Shown piece by piece: positions 25,689 to 32,343 of a stretch of 56,162 nt of DNA; position 1 is the stretch's first letter; each line of letters starts with the position of its first letter. The position numbers and the translations under genes are program-made. The stretch comes from a virus: positions 1-56,162 of IMG/VR virus record IMGVR_UViG_3300035664_000020. One strand, written 5' to 3'. The notes under the pieces are model-generated. The model made no database searches. It worked only from the letters and a program-made list of their open reading frames with translations, and was not told where the DNA came from.

Positions 25689-26035
25689 GCCAGTTTTCCG
25701 TGCATGTATTCGCGACCTGCGTTGTAAGCCATCTTCAATTCGACGGCTTTGCCAATGTCGATGCCACGAGCTTTAGACGAGTCAAGAACGCGGATAATAA
25801 TGTCTGCGAATTCCTCTTCTTCGCAGGTAAGCGGGCAATCTTTATCGCACTGGCTTTCAAGGTGGCCTTTGCGTGCTGCCTCCCAAAGTTCGCTCACTTC
25901 TCCGTGAAGGTTTGCTGTCCATTTGGAGTAGAGTTCGACGGAAGAGTATTCGTAATCCGCGTCATGGAATCCTTTGTCGGATGCGTTTTTGTAGGCTGCA
26001 TCGGCCAGTTCATTTAGTGCTTCTCTTGTATTCAT
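25685..26035 (-). CDS. MazG-like nucleotide pyrophosphohydrolase
   Basis: A 116-residue protein. The all-alpha NTP pyrophosphohydrolase signature is visible: NLHGEVSELWEAARKG (ExxE) and, after a Cys-rich insertion, EEEEFADIIIRVLD (ExxD), then GIDIGKAVELKMAYNAGRE. Family members hydrolyse NTPs, dUTP or alarmone-like nucleotides to monophosphates. Phage versions may tune host (p)ppGpp or nucleotide pools. The insertion CDKDCPLTC between the two acidic helices is unusual and could bind metal. Confidence 0.8.
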   Translation of the reverse strand: MNTREALNELADAAYKNASDKGFHDADYEYSSVELYSKWTANLHGEVSELWEAARKGHLESQCDKDCPLTCEEEEFADIIIRVLDSSKARGIDIGKAVELKMAYNAGREYMHGKLA

Positions 26036-26059
26036 ATTTTATCGGGTTGAGTTGTAATG

Positions 26060-26278
26060 TTAGTCTGATTTGTCCGCTTTGTCCAGTTGCTTTTTCGGCG
26101 CTTTCAAAGATTGCAAGTATTCCACAATCGTTGGAACCGTTTCTTTGCGCGGCTTTACTTTGCCGCTAGCCCATTCGTAAAGGCGCTGGCGATCAGTGCC
26201 GATCAGTCGAGCCATTTTAGTTGCTGATCCGTGCGGACCTTCATCGAGGTGTTTTTTGAGTAGTGCTGCGAGGTTCAT
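26060..26278 (-). CDS. Cro/repressor-like HTH DNA-binding protein
   Basis: A 72-residue protein from the ATG at 26278; a longer ORF upstream overlaps the preceding gene. A helix-turn-helix is visible at ~20-45 (ATKMARLIGTDRQRLYEWAS, then GKVKPRKET), similar to Cro/YdaS-type regulators. It likely regulates early transcription, for example at the divergent region near 30.3 kb. The stop of the preceding gene is 2 nt away. Confidence 0.7.
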   Translation of the reverse strand: MNLAALLKKHLDEGPHGSATKMARLIGTDRQRLYEWASGKVKPRKETVPTIVEYLQSLKAPKKQLDKADKSD

Positions 26279-26280
26279 AT

Positions 26281-26853
26281 TTATACTTTCTTGGAACAAG
26301 GTTCCCAAGCTGTTGCGTCCCATTTGCCAGTGAGGGGGATGGAGCGATTGATCTCTGATCCATTTTTGTGTAACTCATCCCACGGATATTCTTTGGCGCA
26401 TCCAGGTTGATCACAATTGCGCCAATAGCGAATGCCCTCAGTGGAACAAGATGTGATAAGGCACCAACCAACATTAGAAGGGTCTTTGGCTTCACCAGCC
26501 CCACGAAAAACCGATCCTGGAGGGCAGTCATCAGGTCCAAGCGGCATCGTCGTCTTTGGCGTGCGCCATTTAAGCACGCGGTAAGCAATGATGTCGCCCA
26601 AGAGATTTGCATGTGACCATCGTAGTCTAGATGGATACGATTCTAGACATGATTCATCATCGAATATCTTGTCTTCATCGATCATCTTGTATTCAAGAAC
26701 TTCTACTTCCTCATCATTTAGTGGACAACTTCCACCGTGCCACTCAATCCAGGGTGGTGAATCTTCTAGATCGTTAGGTTCAGGCCATAAGTTTCCGGCT
26801 TCAATAATGTCTGCTGCCAGGCGTAGTTGTTCTGCTATTTGTTCTTTGTTCAT
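26281..26853 (-). CDS. Hypothetical phage protein, acidic/Trp-rich
   Basis: A 190-residue protein from the ATG at 26853 (MNKEQIAEQLRLAADIIEAG); an ATG 48 nt upstream is less likely. After a helical start it is rich in Trp, Asp and Cys (PPWIEWHGGSCPLNDEEVEV; YRVLKWRTPK; GWCLITSCSTEGIRYWRNC). The style recalls small phage proteins that combine a helical head with a short beta domain. Spacing to the HTH gene is 2 nt. Function not recognised. Confidence 0.55.
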   Translation of the reverse strand: MNKEQIAEQLRLAADIIEAGNLWPEPNDLEDSPPWIEWHGGSCPLNDEEVEVLEYKMIDEDKIFDDESCLESYPSRLRWSHANLLGDIIAYRVLKWRTPKTTMPLGPDDCPPGSVFRGAGEAKDPSNVGWCLITSCSTEGIRYWRNCDQPGCAKEYPWDELHKNGSEINRSIPLTGKWDATAWEPCSKKV

Positions 26854-26854
26854 A

Positions 26855-27076
26855 TTAGTGGACTGAAAGATATTCGAGGGATTCCATGCAATCAGGCTCA
26901 CGAGCAGCCCAGCGCATGATGATGGCTTTCATGGTGCCTATTTTGGCAACTCTTCGGGAAGCGCCGTCCTTGTATTGTTTTGCGGCACTTTCGAGAATGG
27001 TTTCGAGCAGTTGCTCGGCTCGTTCATATCGTTCGGTGAATGTCGTCACCAGTTCTGGGTCTGCTTCAGTTGTCAT
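26855..27076 (-). CDS. Hypothetical small helical protein
   Basis: A 73-residue protein, helical and charged (FTERYERAEQLLETILESAA). It ends 1 nt before the next gene's start. A/T leader CCAAATATG without SD. No family recognised. Confidence 0.5.
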   Translation of the reverse strand: MTTEADPELVTTFTERYERAEQLLETILESAAKQYKDGASRRVAKIGTMKAIIMRWAAREPDCMESLEYLSVH

Positions 27077-27145
27077 ATTTGGTTATTAACTTTGGTTCAA
27101 TCGTCCGTTTTTTGCAAATGGTTTTTCGGCCCTTGGAGATGATTT

Positions 27146-27292
27146 TCACGGCTCCTGCCACCAGGGCTTGAGCTTGGCAAGTTTGCGGTCCTCGGCCTCG
27201 CGTCTCTCTTGCGCTTGCCGCGCTTCCTGCTCTCGCTGGCGTTGTGCCAGGAGAGCGAAGAAAGCGGCGAGTTTGTCTGTTTGCTGGTTCAT
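27146..27292 (-). CDS. Small Gln/Arg-rich helical protein
   Basis: A 48-residue ORF: MNQQTDKLAAFFALLAQRQR, then a run of QEARQAQERREAEDRKLAKL and a Trp-Trp end. It is a single charged helix, probably RNA- or protein-binding. The ATG overlaps the preceding gene's stop by 4 nt (ATGA), supporting real translation. Confidence 0.5.
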   Translation of the reverse strand: MNQQTDKLAAFFALLAQRQREQEARQAQERREAEDRKLAKLKPWWQEP

Positions 27293-27600
27293 GTGGTTTT
27301 AAGAATTGCAGCAGCAAGGAAACGCTCTTGTGGCGATGCTGTTGGATCAAGAACCATGGCTCTAAGCCCGGCTTTCCGATCGTCTGCCCAATGGGCCGGA
27401 TGCTGGCGAAGGCATGGCATAGGCGGATACTGGACAGAGGGCGGCAGCGTCCCCGCTTCTTCGGCTCTCTCGATGGCATCCGCGATGAGCGCGGCAACAT
27501 CTCGTGTAGCGTTGCTGGTCGGAAAGGATGCCCGCATTTCGTGGCAGGTAATCCAGCCTTTTTCGTCTTCGTTCAGTTCGATTGTAACGGTAAGTTTCAT
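27289..27600 (-). CDS. Hypothetical early protein
   Basis: A 103-residue protein opening MKLTVTIELNEDEKGW, followed by a helix (ATRDVAALIADAIERAEEAG) and a C-terminal His/Pro/Trp region (PMPCLRQHPAHWADDRKAG). The leader contains a small GGCGC/GCGCC hairpin and ACAAAGGATAACC ahead of the ATG. No family recognised. Confidence 0.5.
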   Translation of the reverse strand: MKLTVTIELNEDEKGWITCHEMRASFPTSNATRDVAALIADAIERAEEAGTLPPSVQYPPMPCLRQHPAHWADDRKAGLRAMVLDPTASPQERFLAAAILKTT

Positions 27601-27693
27601 ATTGTGGTTATCCTTTGTTTATTCGGCGCATAATCGCGCCCTCTTGCCATCTTGGTGACTGGCGATGCCACAGAGATAGCGAACGGGCGGGAT

Positions 27694-28029
27694 TTAGGCT
27701 TTATCAGGAACGGCCCACGCTGGCGTTTCGCGAGCGCCTCGCATTTCTCGTGCCTCGTTTGAACGCTCCGCCAAGCGTCGAACGTGGGCGCGGTGCGAGT
27801 CCATCTCTTGACGGCTTGCGAACTTAGATGGCAAGATTTCCAAGTGCAAGCGAGCGGCCAGGGCATAGAGATCATCAAGCGACATCTGCGCGATAGGAAC
27901 GCGGAGTTCTCCGGCCTCGTCTTTTCGGACTTCGCACGCGATTACTTGACCGGATGGCAAGCGGTCTATTGCGAGGCCCACGATGTTGTTGATTGCGCAG
28001 AATTCCTGCGCGTTGTGGTTTAGTATCAT
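27694..28029 (-). CDS. Hypothetical early protein
   Basis: A 111-residue protein. Beta-strand-rich first half (NIVGLAIDRLPSGQVIACEV), then MSLDDLYALAARLHLEI and a strongly basic helix (HRAHVRRLAERSNEAREMRG). The start lies 10 nt after an AACCAAAAAC leader and downstream of a hairpin (28067-28089). No family recognised. Confidence 0.5.
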   Translation of the reverse strand: MILNHNAQEFCAINNIVGLAIDRLPSGQVIACEVRKDEAGELRVPIAQMSLDDLYALAARLHLEILPSKFASRQEMDSHRAHVRRLAERSNEAREMRGARETPAWAVPDKA

Positions 28030-28039
28030 ATTCGTTTTC

Positions 28040-28089
28040 GTTTTTGGTTTTAGCCTGTCTCGTCAGTTTTCGGGAGGCTAGCCCGAAAA
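28040..28089 (-). promoter_or_regulatory. Hairpin plus AACCAAAAAC leader (unit 1)
   Basis: On the minus strand the order is hairpin, A-rich motif, ATG. The hairpin has 8-bp perfect arms (TTTTCGGG at 28067-28074 and CCCGAAAA at 28082-28089). The motif AACCAAAAAC is at 28049-28040, 10 nt before the start at 28029. A second small stem, CCGC/GCGG at 28092-28103, precedes it. No Shine-Dalgarno is present. Confidence 0.55.
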
Positions 28090-28110
28090 GACCGCCGCAG
28101 CGGTTTCGAC

Positions 28111-28551
28111 TTACCATTTCCAGAGGTTATCTTTGCAAGCACCACGCGCCTCGGCAAAAGCGCAGAGAAGCCTAAAATCTTGCGACGGCTCAAGCCTCAC
28201 CTGTTGAATCCAAGCGTTAGTTAAGTCGCATGGTTCGCTCGCATTTCCAAGATGCGTCCAATCCTCTCGCTCATCTTCCGTGGCGCTTGATTGATCTTCT
28301 TCTGACACGAGGAAGGATTTCCCCAGGCCAGAATCAATCAACTCGTCAAGCGCATCTTGCTCGTGCGAGGCCCAAACAGCGCCAACTGCGCCGAATTCGT
28401 GACCGATAACGTACAAGGTAACCTTGTGCGGATTGAATTCCCAAGGAAGAATTACATTATTGCAAAGAACTTCTTCTTCATTGAGTTCGACTTCTCGTGA
28501 TGGGAGGCAATTGAAAGTCCCGCTGTTTACTGGTTTTAGAGTTAGTTTCAT
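28111..28551 (-). CDS. Conserved-looking hypothetical phage/plasmid protein
   Basis: A 146-residue protein. Begins MKLTLKPVNSGTFNCLPSRE. A central block, LYVIGHEFGAVGAVWASHEQ followed by DALDELIDSGLG, resembles a pattern seen in plasmid and phage accessory proteins of unknown role. Acidic stretch SEEDQSSATEDERED and a Cys/Arg-rich C-terminus. ATG lies 8 nt after an AACCAAAAAC motif. Function unknown. Confidence 0.55.
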   Translation of the reverse strand: MKLTLKPVNSGTFNCLPSREVELNEEEVLCNNVILPWEFNPHKVTLYVIGHEFGAVGAVWASHEQDALDELIDSGLGKSFLVSEEDQSSATEDEREDWTHLGNASEPCDLTNAWIQQVRLEPSQDFRLLCAFAEARGACKDNLWKW

Positions 28552-28559
28552 GTTCTTTT

Positions 28560-28618
28560 GTTTTTGGTTTCTTGCTAGGGTTTGCGCCCTTTGCTCCCCT
28601 CGCTTGTGGCAAGGGGAG
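28560..28618 (-). promoter_or_regulatory. Hairpin plus AACCAAAAAC leader (unit 2)
   Basis: Minus-strand hairpin with a 10-bp stem (CTCCCCTTGC, loop CACAA, GCGAGGGGAG; plus coordinates 28594-28618, one G-T pair). It is followed by AACCAAAAAC at 28569-28560, 8 nt before the start at 28551. The order is the same as in unit 1. There is no U-run, so it is not a standard terminator. Confidence 0.55.
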
Positions 28619-28630
28619 ACAAGGAGGCAA

Positions 28631-28915
28631 TTACTTCGATTCCCGCACCGTGTCTATGCCGGCCAGGAAAGCACGCATTGCCGTTTCAAGCTCGCGCTTT
28701 GGAACGTGTCCATGGATTAGTGGCGTGGTTACTCCACCGCCCTCGCTATGCATGCGATGGAGGCACCAGCCGCCGTAAGCGCCGGATAGGTGGTAATTGC
28801 CGATATTAGCGCGCAGGGTTCCGGACTCGTCACGAGTGTACGGTGTTAAAGGTGAACCAGTGCGTTCATTGATCCAGCGGCAAAGCGTTTCCAGTGTCTT
28901 GATTGATGTTCTCAT
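28631..28915 (-). CDS. Hypothetical early protein
   Basis: A 94-residue protein from the ATG at 28915, chosen because an AACCAAAAAC motif (28940-28931) lies 15 nt upstream; a longer frame to 29020 exists. Helical start (MRTSIKTLETLCRWINERTG), then a beta part with GNYHLSGAYGGWCLHRM, and a helical end (KRELETAMRAFLAGIDTVRE). No family recognised. Confidence 0.5.
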   Translation of the reverse strand: MRTSIKTLETLCRWINERTGSPLTPYTRDESGTLRANIGNYHLSGAYGGWCLHRMHSEGGGVTTPLIHGHVPKRELETAMRAFLAGIDTVRESK

Positions 28916-28950
28916 GTGTTTTTGTATTTCGTTTTTGGTTTTAGTTTTTG

Positions 28951-29100
28951 TTAAAGTATGGAGGCGGCGCATCCTGCCAAGATTCCAGCGATGGCGAAAA
29001 GCCAGAGCCAAAGAAGGCATTGGCGGTGGAACTGCTGGCGCTGGCGATGGCGTGAGGCGGCTAGATAGTGAAGGCGGAGGTTATTCGGTTCGGTGGTCAT
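28951..29100 (-). CDS. Small single-pass membrane protein
   Basis: A 49-residue protein from the ATG at 29100. A basic, Gln/Arg-rich N-terminus (RHRQRQQFHRQ) is followed by one hydrophobic segment (CLLWLWLFAIAGILAGCAA) ending near the C-terminus. Start is 8 nt after AACCAAAAAC. Topology would put the N-terminus inside. It might affect the host membrane or superinfection; no evidence beyond the segment. Confidence 0.55.
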   Translation of the reverse strand: MTTEPNNLRLHYLAASRHRQRQQFHRQCLLWLWLFAIAGILAGCAASIL

Positions 29101-29108
29101 GTGTATTT

Positions 29109-29168
29109 GTTTTTGGTTCGTTCGTGGGCCTTGTAGCTCACGCATTGACGCACCCCAAAGGATGCGCC
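29109..29168 (-). promoter_or_regulatory. Hairpin plus AACCAAAAAC leader (unit 3)
   Basis: Minus-strand hairpin with a 9-bp stem including two G-T pairs (GGCGCATCC, loop TTTG, GGGTGCGTC; plus coordinates 29147-29168). AACCAAAAAC follows at 29118-29109, 8 nt before the start at 29100. Third instance of the same stop-hairpin-motif-ATG order. Confidence 0.55.
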
Positions 29169-29182
29169 AAAGCGCGGGCTAG

Positions 29183-29581
29183 TTATGATCCAAGGTAGAA
29201 GCTGATCTTCCCATCATCGCCTTTACTGATATTCGATGGAATCCGCCCCTCCATTGCCATCTTTTCGTACTCTTCCCAGTCGATCTCGTTTAACGAGTCA
29301 GCGCCCGCTTCGCGAACGTCACCCGCAACCCATTGCAAGAATAGAGCATTCACCTCTTCCGCGCTCCATGCTGCTATTTCTTCCCGTGTCCAGCCGCCGG
29401 AGCTTCGCGCGAAGTCGCGCATTGCCTCCAGTTTCTCTTCCGTGTCGAGCAAAGGGGTTTCTTTGGCCTGCGCTTTGCTGGCGTTCCATGTGTTCCGGCC
29501 TGCGTTTTCGCCGCCCTCTGCGCGAGAGTGTGAAAGGTCGAAACAGTCCAATTCAAGCAGCGATGTGATTTCGATGTACAT
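29183..29581 (-). CDS. Hypothetical early protein
   Basis: A 132-residue acidic protein. Begins MYIEITSLLELDCFDLSHSR; middle WTREEIAAWSAEEVNALFLQ; end DGKISFYLGS. The helix-rich WxxEEI...EVN pattern recurs in small phage proteins of unknown function. The leader CACTAAAACAACATG is A-rich with no SD. Confidence 0.5.
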   Translation of the reverse strand: MYIEITSLLELDCFDLSHSRAEGGENAGRNTWNASKAQAKETPLLDTEEKLEAMRDFARSSGGWTREEIAAWSAEEVNALFLQWVAGDVREAGADSLNEIDWEEYEKMAMEGRIPSNISKGDDGKISFYLGS

Positions 29582-29601
29582 GTTGTTTTAGTGGTTTGAG
29601 G

Positions 29602-29703
29602 TTAGTGCCAAAGGATGATTGCAGTGGAAAGCAAGGCGATGGTGCCGAGAATCCAAGCGCCAAGGAGAGCGAACATTTCGGCGGGGGTGTCGTGGGGTGT
29701 CAT
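29602..29703 (-). CDS. Very small membrane protein
   Basis: A 33-residue ORF: MTPHDTPAEMFALLGAWILG, then a hydrophobic end (TIALLSTAIILWH). One transmembrane helix covers most of the protein. It fits exactly between two neighbouring genes (4 nt to the upstream stop at 29708). Too short for family assignment. Confidence 0.45.
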   Translation of the reverse strand: MTPHDTPAEMFALLGAWILGTIALLSTAIILWH

Positions 29704-29707
29704 TGGA

Positions 29708-30046
29708 TTAGTTTTCTTCGTTTTCTTCTTCGTTTTCTTCTTCCCAGGGAAGTGCGATTGCCTTCAATGGTGAATCATTTTCAGCCCACACGATGAACGC
29801 GCACGGGACACAGTTACACGCGAGGCCGAATGCCGGATAACGATAAAATGACGGTTCCGCGTTATCGTCAAAAACTAGGTCAGTTTTAAGGCCCGGATAA
29901 TCCCGCGCCATCTTTTCAGAAAGGTTTTTTAGCCACTCGTCACAATTAGCCACATCCTCATCTTCAATACCGCTGGCATCGCCGTTGATGATGTAGCTCA
30001 AAGCGTAGTCGGGGCAATTGTCTTCAATGTAGTCGATTATTTTCAT
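29708..30046 (-). CDS. Conserved-looking phage hypothetical protein
   Basis: A 112-residue acidic protein. MKIIDYIEDNCPDYALSYII and NGDASGIEDEDVANCDEWL, then YRYPAFGLACNCVPCAFIVW and a Glu/Asn-rich tail. The DYIEDNCP...NGDASG...AFGLACN pattern is one I associate with a widespread small phage/plasmid protein of unknown function. Leader is A-rich (AAACATATG), downstream of a hairpin at 30080-30098. Confidence 0.6.
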   Translation of the reverse strand: MKIIDYIEDNCPDYALSYIINGDASGIEDEDVANCDEWLKNLSEKMARDYPGLKTDLVFDDNAEPSFYRYPAFGLACNCVPCAFIVWAENDSPLKAIALPWEEENEEENEEN

Positions 30047-30079
30047 ATGTTTATGCGTTGCGTGTTTTGTTTTGTTTAT

Positions 30080-30098
30080 CCGCGTGTAAGATGCGCGG
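30080..30098 (-). promoter_or_regulatory. Leader hairpin before 30046 gene
   Basis: CCGCGTGT (30080-30087), loop AAG, ATGCGCGG (30091-30098): 8-bp stem with two G-T pairs. It is flanked on the minus strand by AACCAAAACAAAG before and AAACAAAACAAAAC after, then the start codon at 30046. A variant of the hairpin/A-rich leader. Confidence 0.45.
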
Positions 30099-30112
30099 CC
30101 CCTTTGTTTTGG

Positions 30113-30265
30113 TTAGAATTCACAAGCTAAAGCTAGGCGCACAGCATCCGGTTCTCCCGTTTTAAGGGCACGGATTACGGCGTCACACTCAAGGGCAAGG
30201 GAAGGTTCAATTGTGAACTCTTCACAGATTGCGATGAATTCGGTTTTTGTTAGCTTTGTTTTCAT
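30113..30265 (-). CDS. Hypothetical 50-residue protein, first gene of early operon
   Basis: ORF MKTKLTKTEFIAICEEFTIE, then PSLALECDAVIRALKTGEPD. Helical, with a short C-terminal LALACEF. It is the promoter-proximal minus-strand gene beside the divergent control region, so it would be the first early protein made. Leader GGAAAACAAAACATATG. Confidence 0.5.
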   Translation of the reverse strand: MKTKLTKTEFIAICEEFTIEPSLALECDAVIRALKTGEPDAVRLALACEF

Positions 30266-30416
30266 ATGTTTTGTTTTCCTTGGGTTATCCTAACACGCAA
30301 AGGATAACAGAAAGCGGACACTTTATCAAGCAGAAAAGCGGACAGATTTAAAAAAGAGTTGAGAAAATAAGGGAAAGGGGGGAAGGCTTTGTCCAACAAA
30401 GTGAAGAAATAAGACC
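30266..30416. promoter_or_regulatory. Divergent control region between early and plus-strand operons
   Basis: 151 nt between divergent genes. It contains: an inverted repeat GTTATCCT (30284-30291) / AGGATAAC (30301-30308) with a 9-nt spacer; a direct repeat AAAGCGGACA at 30311-30320 and 30335-30344 (24-nt period); a run of A/G-rich sequence; and a hairpin CTTTGT-CCA-ACAAAG (30387-30401) just before the plus-strand ATG. These are candidate operators or an origin; promoter boxes are not clear by eye. Confidence 0.6.
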
Positions 30417-30914
30417 ATGCCTGAAGCAATATTGAGCCAAGCCGAATGGGACGCAATTAAAGCAGCCTCAATTCGCGGCGTGCCGGATAATGAATTAGCG
30501 GAGCAATTCGGAATCGAAAAGAACGCCATTCACCAGCGCAGATTCAGGGATGAGGTATGGTCAGCAGTAATTAAGGCAAAGGCGCAAGCTGTAAGTGAAT
30601 GTAAGAACCCGCCTGAAATCACCGCAATTGCACAGAAAGCAGCCTCTAGCGTGTCGGAGAATATCGCCCGACTAGGGGAGGACAACCGCCTTCTGGCGCT
30701 CCAAATCGCGGGAAAAGGGCTAAAGCAAGCGAATGCTACTCCGCCGGATGTGCAATCGTGGCAGGATGTCAAAGCACTGATGGACATCGTGGCTAAAGCT
30801 AGCGGCATGGATCAGGCCCAAGCCGTGCAAGTTAACGTGTTGAGTTCTCAGCCGATGGAATTTTGCCCTCACTTCGAGCCTGCTATTGAGACTGGAAACG
30901 TGGTTGAGGTGTAA
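30417..30914 (+). CDS. HTH protein, possible small terminase subunit
   Basis: A 165-residue protein. The N-terminal ~55 residues include a helix-turn-helix-like segment (VPDNELAEQFGIEKNAIHQR). A helical middle (VSENIARLGEDNRLLALQI) could oligomerise, and the C-terminus is short and acidic. Size, HTH start and helical core fit small terminase subunits, which recognise packaging sites. But no large subunit is adjacent, so a transcription regulator is an alternative. First gene of the plus-strand operon. Confidence 0.5.
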   Translation: MPEAILSQAEWDAIKAASIRGVPDNELAEQFGIEKNAIHQRRFRDEVWSAVIKAKAQAVSECKNPPEITAIAQKAASSVSENIARLGEDNRLLALQIAGKGLKQANATPPDVQSWQDVKALMDIVAKASGMDQAQAVQVNVLSSQPMEFCPHFEPAIETGNVVEV

Positions 30915-31240
30915 AGTGTTGAGGATCAGTAACCTTCAATTTTATGTGCTCGCTGTAGTAAGTATGTATAACTTTACCCTGCCATATCCGGCCTGTTTTT
31001 CCCTCGATTGTGTCAGGGCATGGGGGTTGCTACTGCGCTAGCTAGCAGCGGTAGGCGGTAGCAGTGGTAGCGAGCGAGAGGGGTGGCAGTGAGGAGCGGT
31101 AGCCACGGGGCGGGTGACGGCAGGCACCGAGGGCGAGCGGCCCATGTTGTGCGTAGATTCACTCCCCTCACAAAAGTTCCCCACATTGAATCTTACACCA
31201 CACCACTTGACTCTCTCCATCTTCAATCTTACACTCACCA
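30915..31240. other. 326-nt gene-free stretch with imperfect palindrome and GGTAG repeats
   Basis: No convincing ORF. The middle (31030-31054) is a near-perfect palindrome centred on GCTAGCTAGC with CTACTGC/GCGGTAG flanks. It is followed by a strand-biased G-rich run with repeated GGTAGC/GCGGTAG units to about 31120, then a C/T-rich segment in which AATCTTACAC occurs twice just before the methyltransferase start. This could be an origin, a packaging or attachment region, or a leader. Confidence 0.45.
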
Positions 31241-32032
31241 ATGGACGACCTCTTTAATACCCCTAAATCTAAAATAGCCACCTCTATAACCCTACTTCTT
31301 GGAGAATGCCTTGAGCGCATGAAGGAGATTCCAGATGGCAGTGTGGATATGGTAATGGCAGATTTGCCGTATGGGACGACGGCCTGCAAGTGGGACAGCG
31401 TTATCCCGTTTGAGCCACTGTGGGCGCAATACCGGCGTGTGTGCAAGAAGAACGCGGCGATAGTGCTGACGGCGAGCCAGCCGTTCACGTCGGCGCTGGT
31501 GATGAGTAACCCGACTATGTTCAAATACTGCTGGGTGTGGGAGAAGTCCAAGGGTTCTAACTTCCAACACTCCAAGTATCAACCTCTAAAAGTTCACGAG
31601 GACCTCGTGGTCTTCAGCAGTTCGGCAGCAGCGCAAGGAACTAAAAACCCGATGAGTTACTTCCCGCAGAAAGTGGCAGGTAAAGAATACAAAGGGTTCA
31701 ACAACCCCATCGGGGCTATCGGAACCATGTCTAAAGGCAACCTCGTTGCTACATCAGAGGTCAAAGGCGCGGAACGCTACCCGAGGAGCGTTTACTACCA
31801 AGCGACCGCAGAGAACGAAGGGAAGTTCCACCCCACCCAAAAGCCCGTGGCATTGATGGAATACCTGATCCGCACCTACACCAATGAGGGAGAGACAGTG
31901 CTCGACAACACAATGGGTAGCGGCACAACTGGCGTAGCCTGCATCAACACAGGGCGCAACTTCATCGGTATTGAGCGCGATGAGGGCTACTTCAAGATCG
32001 CACAGGCTCGCTGCGGCATAACCACCGAATAA
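31241..32032 (+). CDS. DNA adenine/cytosine-N4 methyltransferase (N6_N4_Mtase, beta order)
   Basis: A 263-residue protein. Catalytic motif IV is DLPYG (41-45, a DPPY variant), preceded by VDMVMA. The SAM-binding FxGxG-equivalent is LDNTMGSGTTG (221-231), and HPTQKPVALMEYLIRTY precedes it. Motif IV before the SAM loop gives the beta arrangement of PF01555 enzymes. It should methylate an exocyclic amino group in DNA, most likely adenine N6. No restriction partner is visible, so protection of phage DNA or regulation is likely. Followed after 1 nt by a zinc module gene. Confidence 0.88.
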   Translation: MDDLFNTPKSKIATSITLLLGECLERMKEIPDGSVDMVMADLPYGTTACKWDSVIPFEPLWAQYRRVCKKNAAIVLTASQPFTSALVMSNPTMFKYCWVWEKSKGSNFQHSKYQPLKVHEDLVVFSSSAAAQGTKNPMSYFPQKVAGKEYKGFNNPIGAIGTMSKGNLVATSEVKGAERYPRSVYYQATAENEGKFHPTQKPVALMEYLIRTYTNEGETVLDNTMGSGTTGVACINTGRNFIGIERDEGYFKIAQARCGITTE

Positions 32033-32033
32033 T

Positions 32034-32252
32034 ATGCCACGACCATCCATTTCTCTTCTCGGCCAACGCAAAGGCTCTCTTGTTATTCTCTCAATGCTTG
32101 ACCGCAACAAGCACGGCAACTCACGTTGGTTGTGTCGCTGCGACTGCGGGAAAGAGTTGGCTGTATGGTATCAGCACCTCACCACCGGTAAAAGCGGATC
32201 ATGTGGCTGTCGAATCAAGCCGAAGGCCACCCCATCTTCTCCTGAAAACTAG
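32034..32252 (+). CDS. Stand-alone CxCG/SCGC zinc module
   Basis: A 72-residue protein. Core: GNSRWLCRCDCGKE and, 14 residues after the last Cys pair, TTGKSGSCGC, then a short basic tail. The same module is the N-terminus of the HNH endonuclease at 22045-22689, and stands alone again at 33420 and 35210. Known phage HNH proteins carry it as a DNA-binding part. Here the nuclease is missing. The gene is 1 nt from the N6 methyltransferase, so it may guide or regulate that enzyme (inference), or be a nuclease remnant. Confidence 0.7.
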   Translation: MPRPSISLLGQRKGSLVILSMLDRNKHGNSRWLCRCDCGKELAVWYQHLTTGKSGSCGCRIKPKATPSSPEN

Positions 32253-32343
32253 CCACCCAGGGGTCTTTTCTGTAAAATCATCCTCAATAATTTTTCCCTC
32301 TAAATTATTTCTTATACCATTTGATTCCGTCCGTTTGTGTGTG

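Noticed and set aside
29127-29200. tRNA-like start GGGCCTTGTAGCTCA
   Set aside because: No T-arm, anticodon stem or matching acceptor 3' strand follows; part of it belongs to an intergenic hairpin.
32080-32343. N-terminal extension of the C5 methyltransferase to 32080
   Set aside because: It would be an out-of-frame reading of the zinc-module gene at 32034; the conserved methyltransferase starts after 32344.
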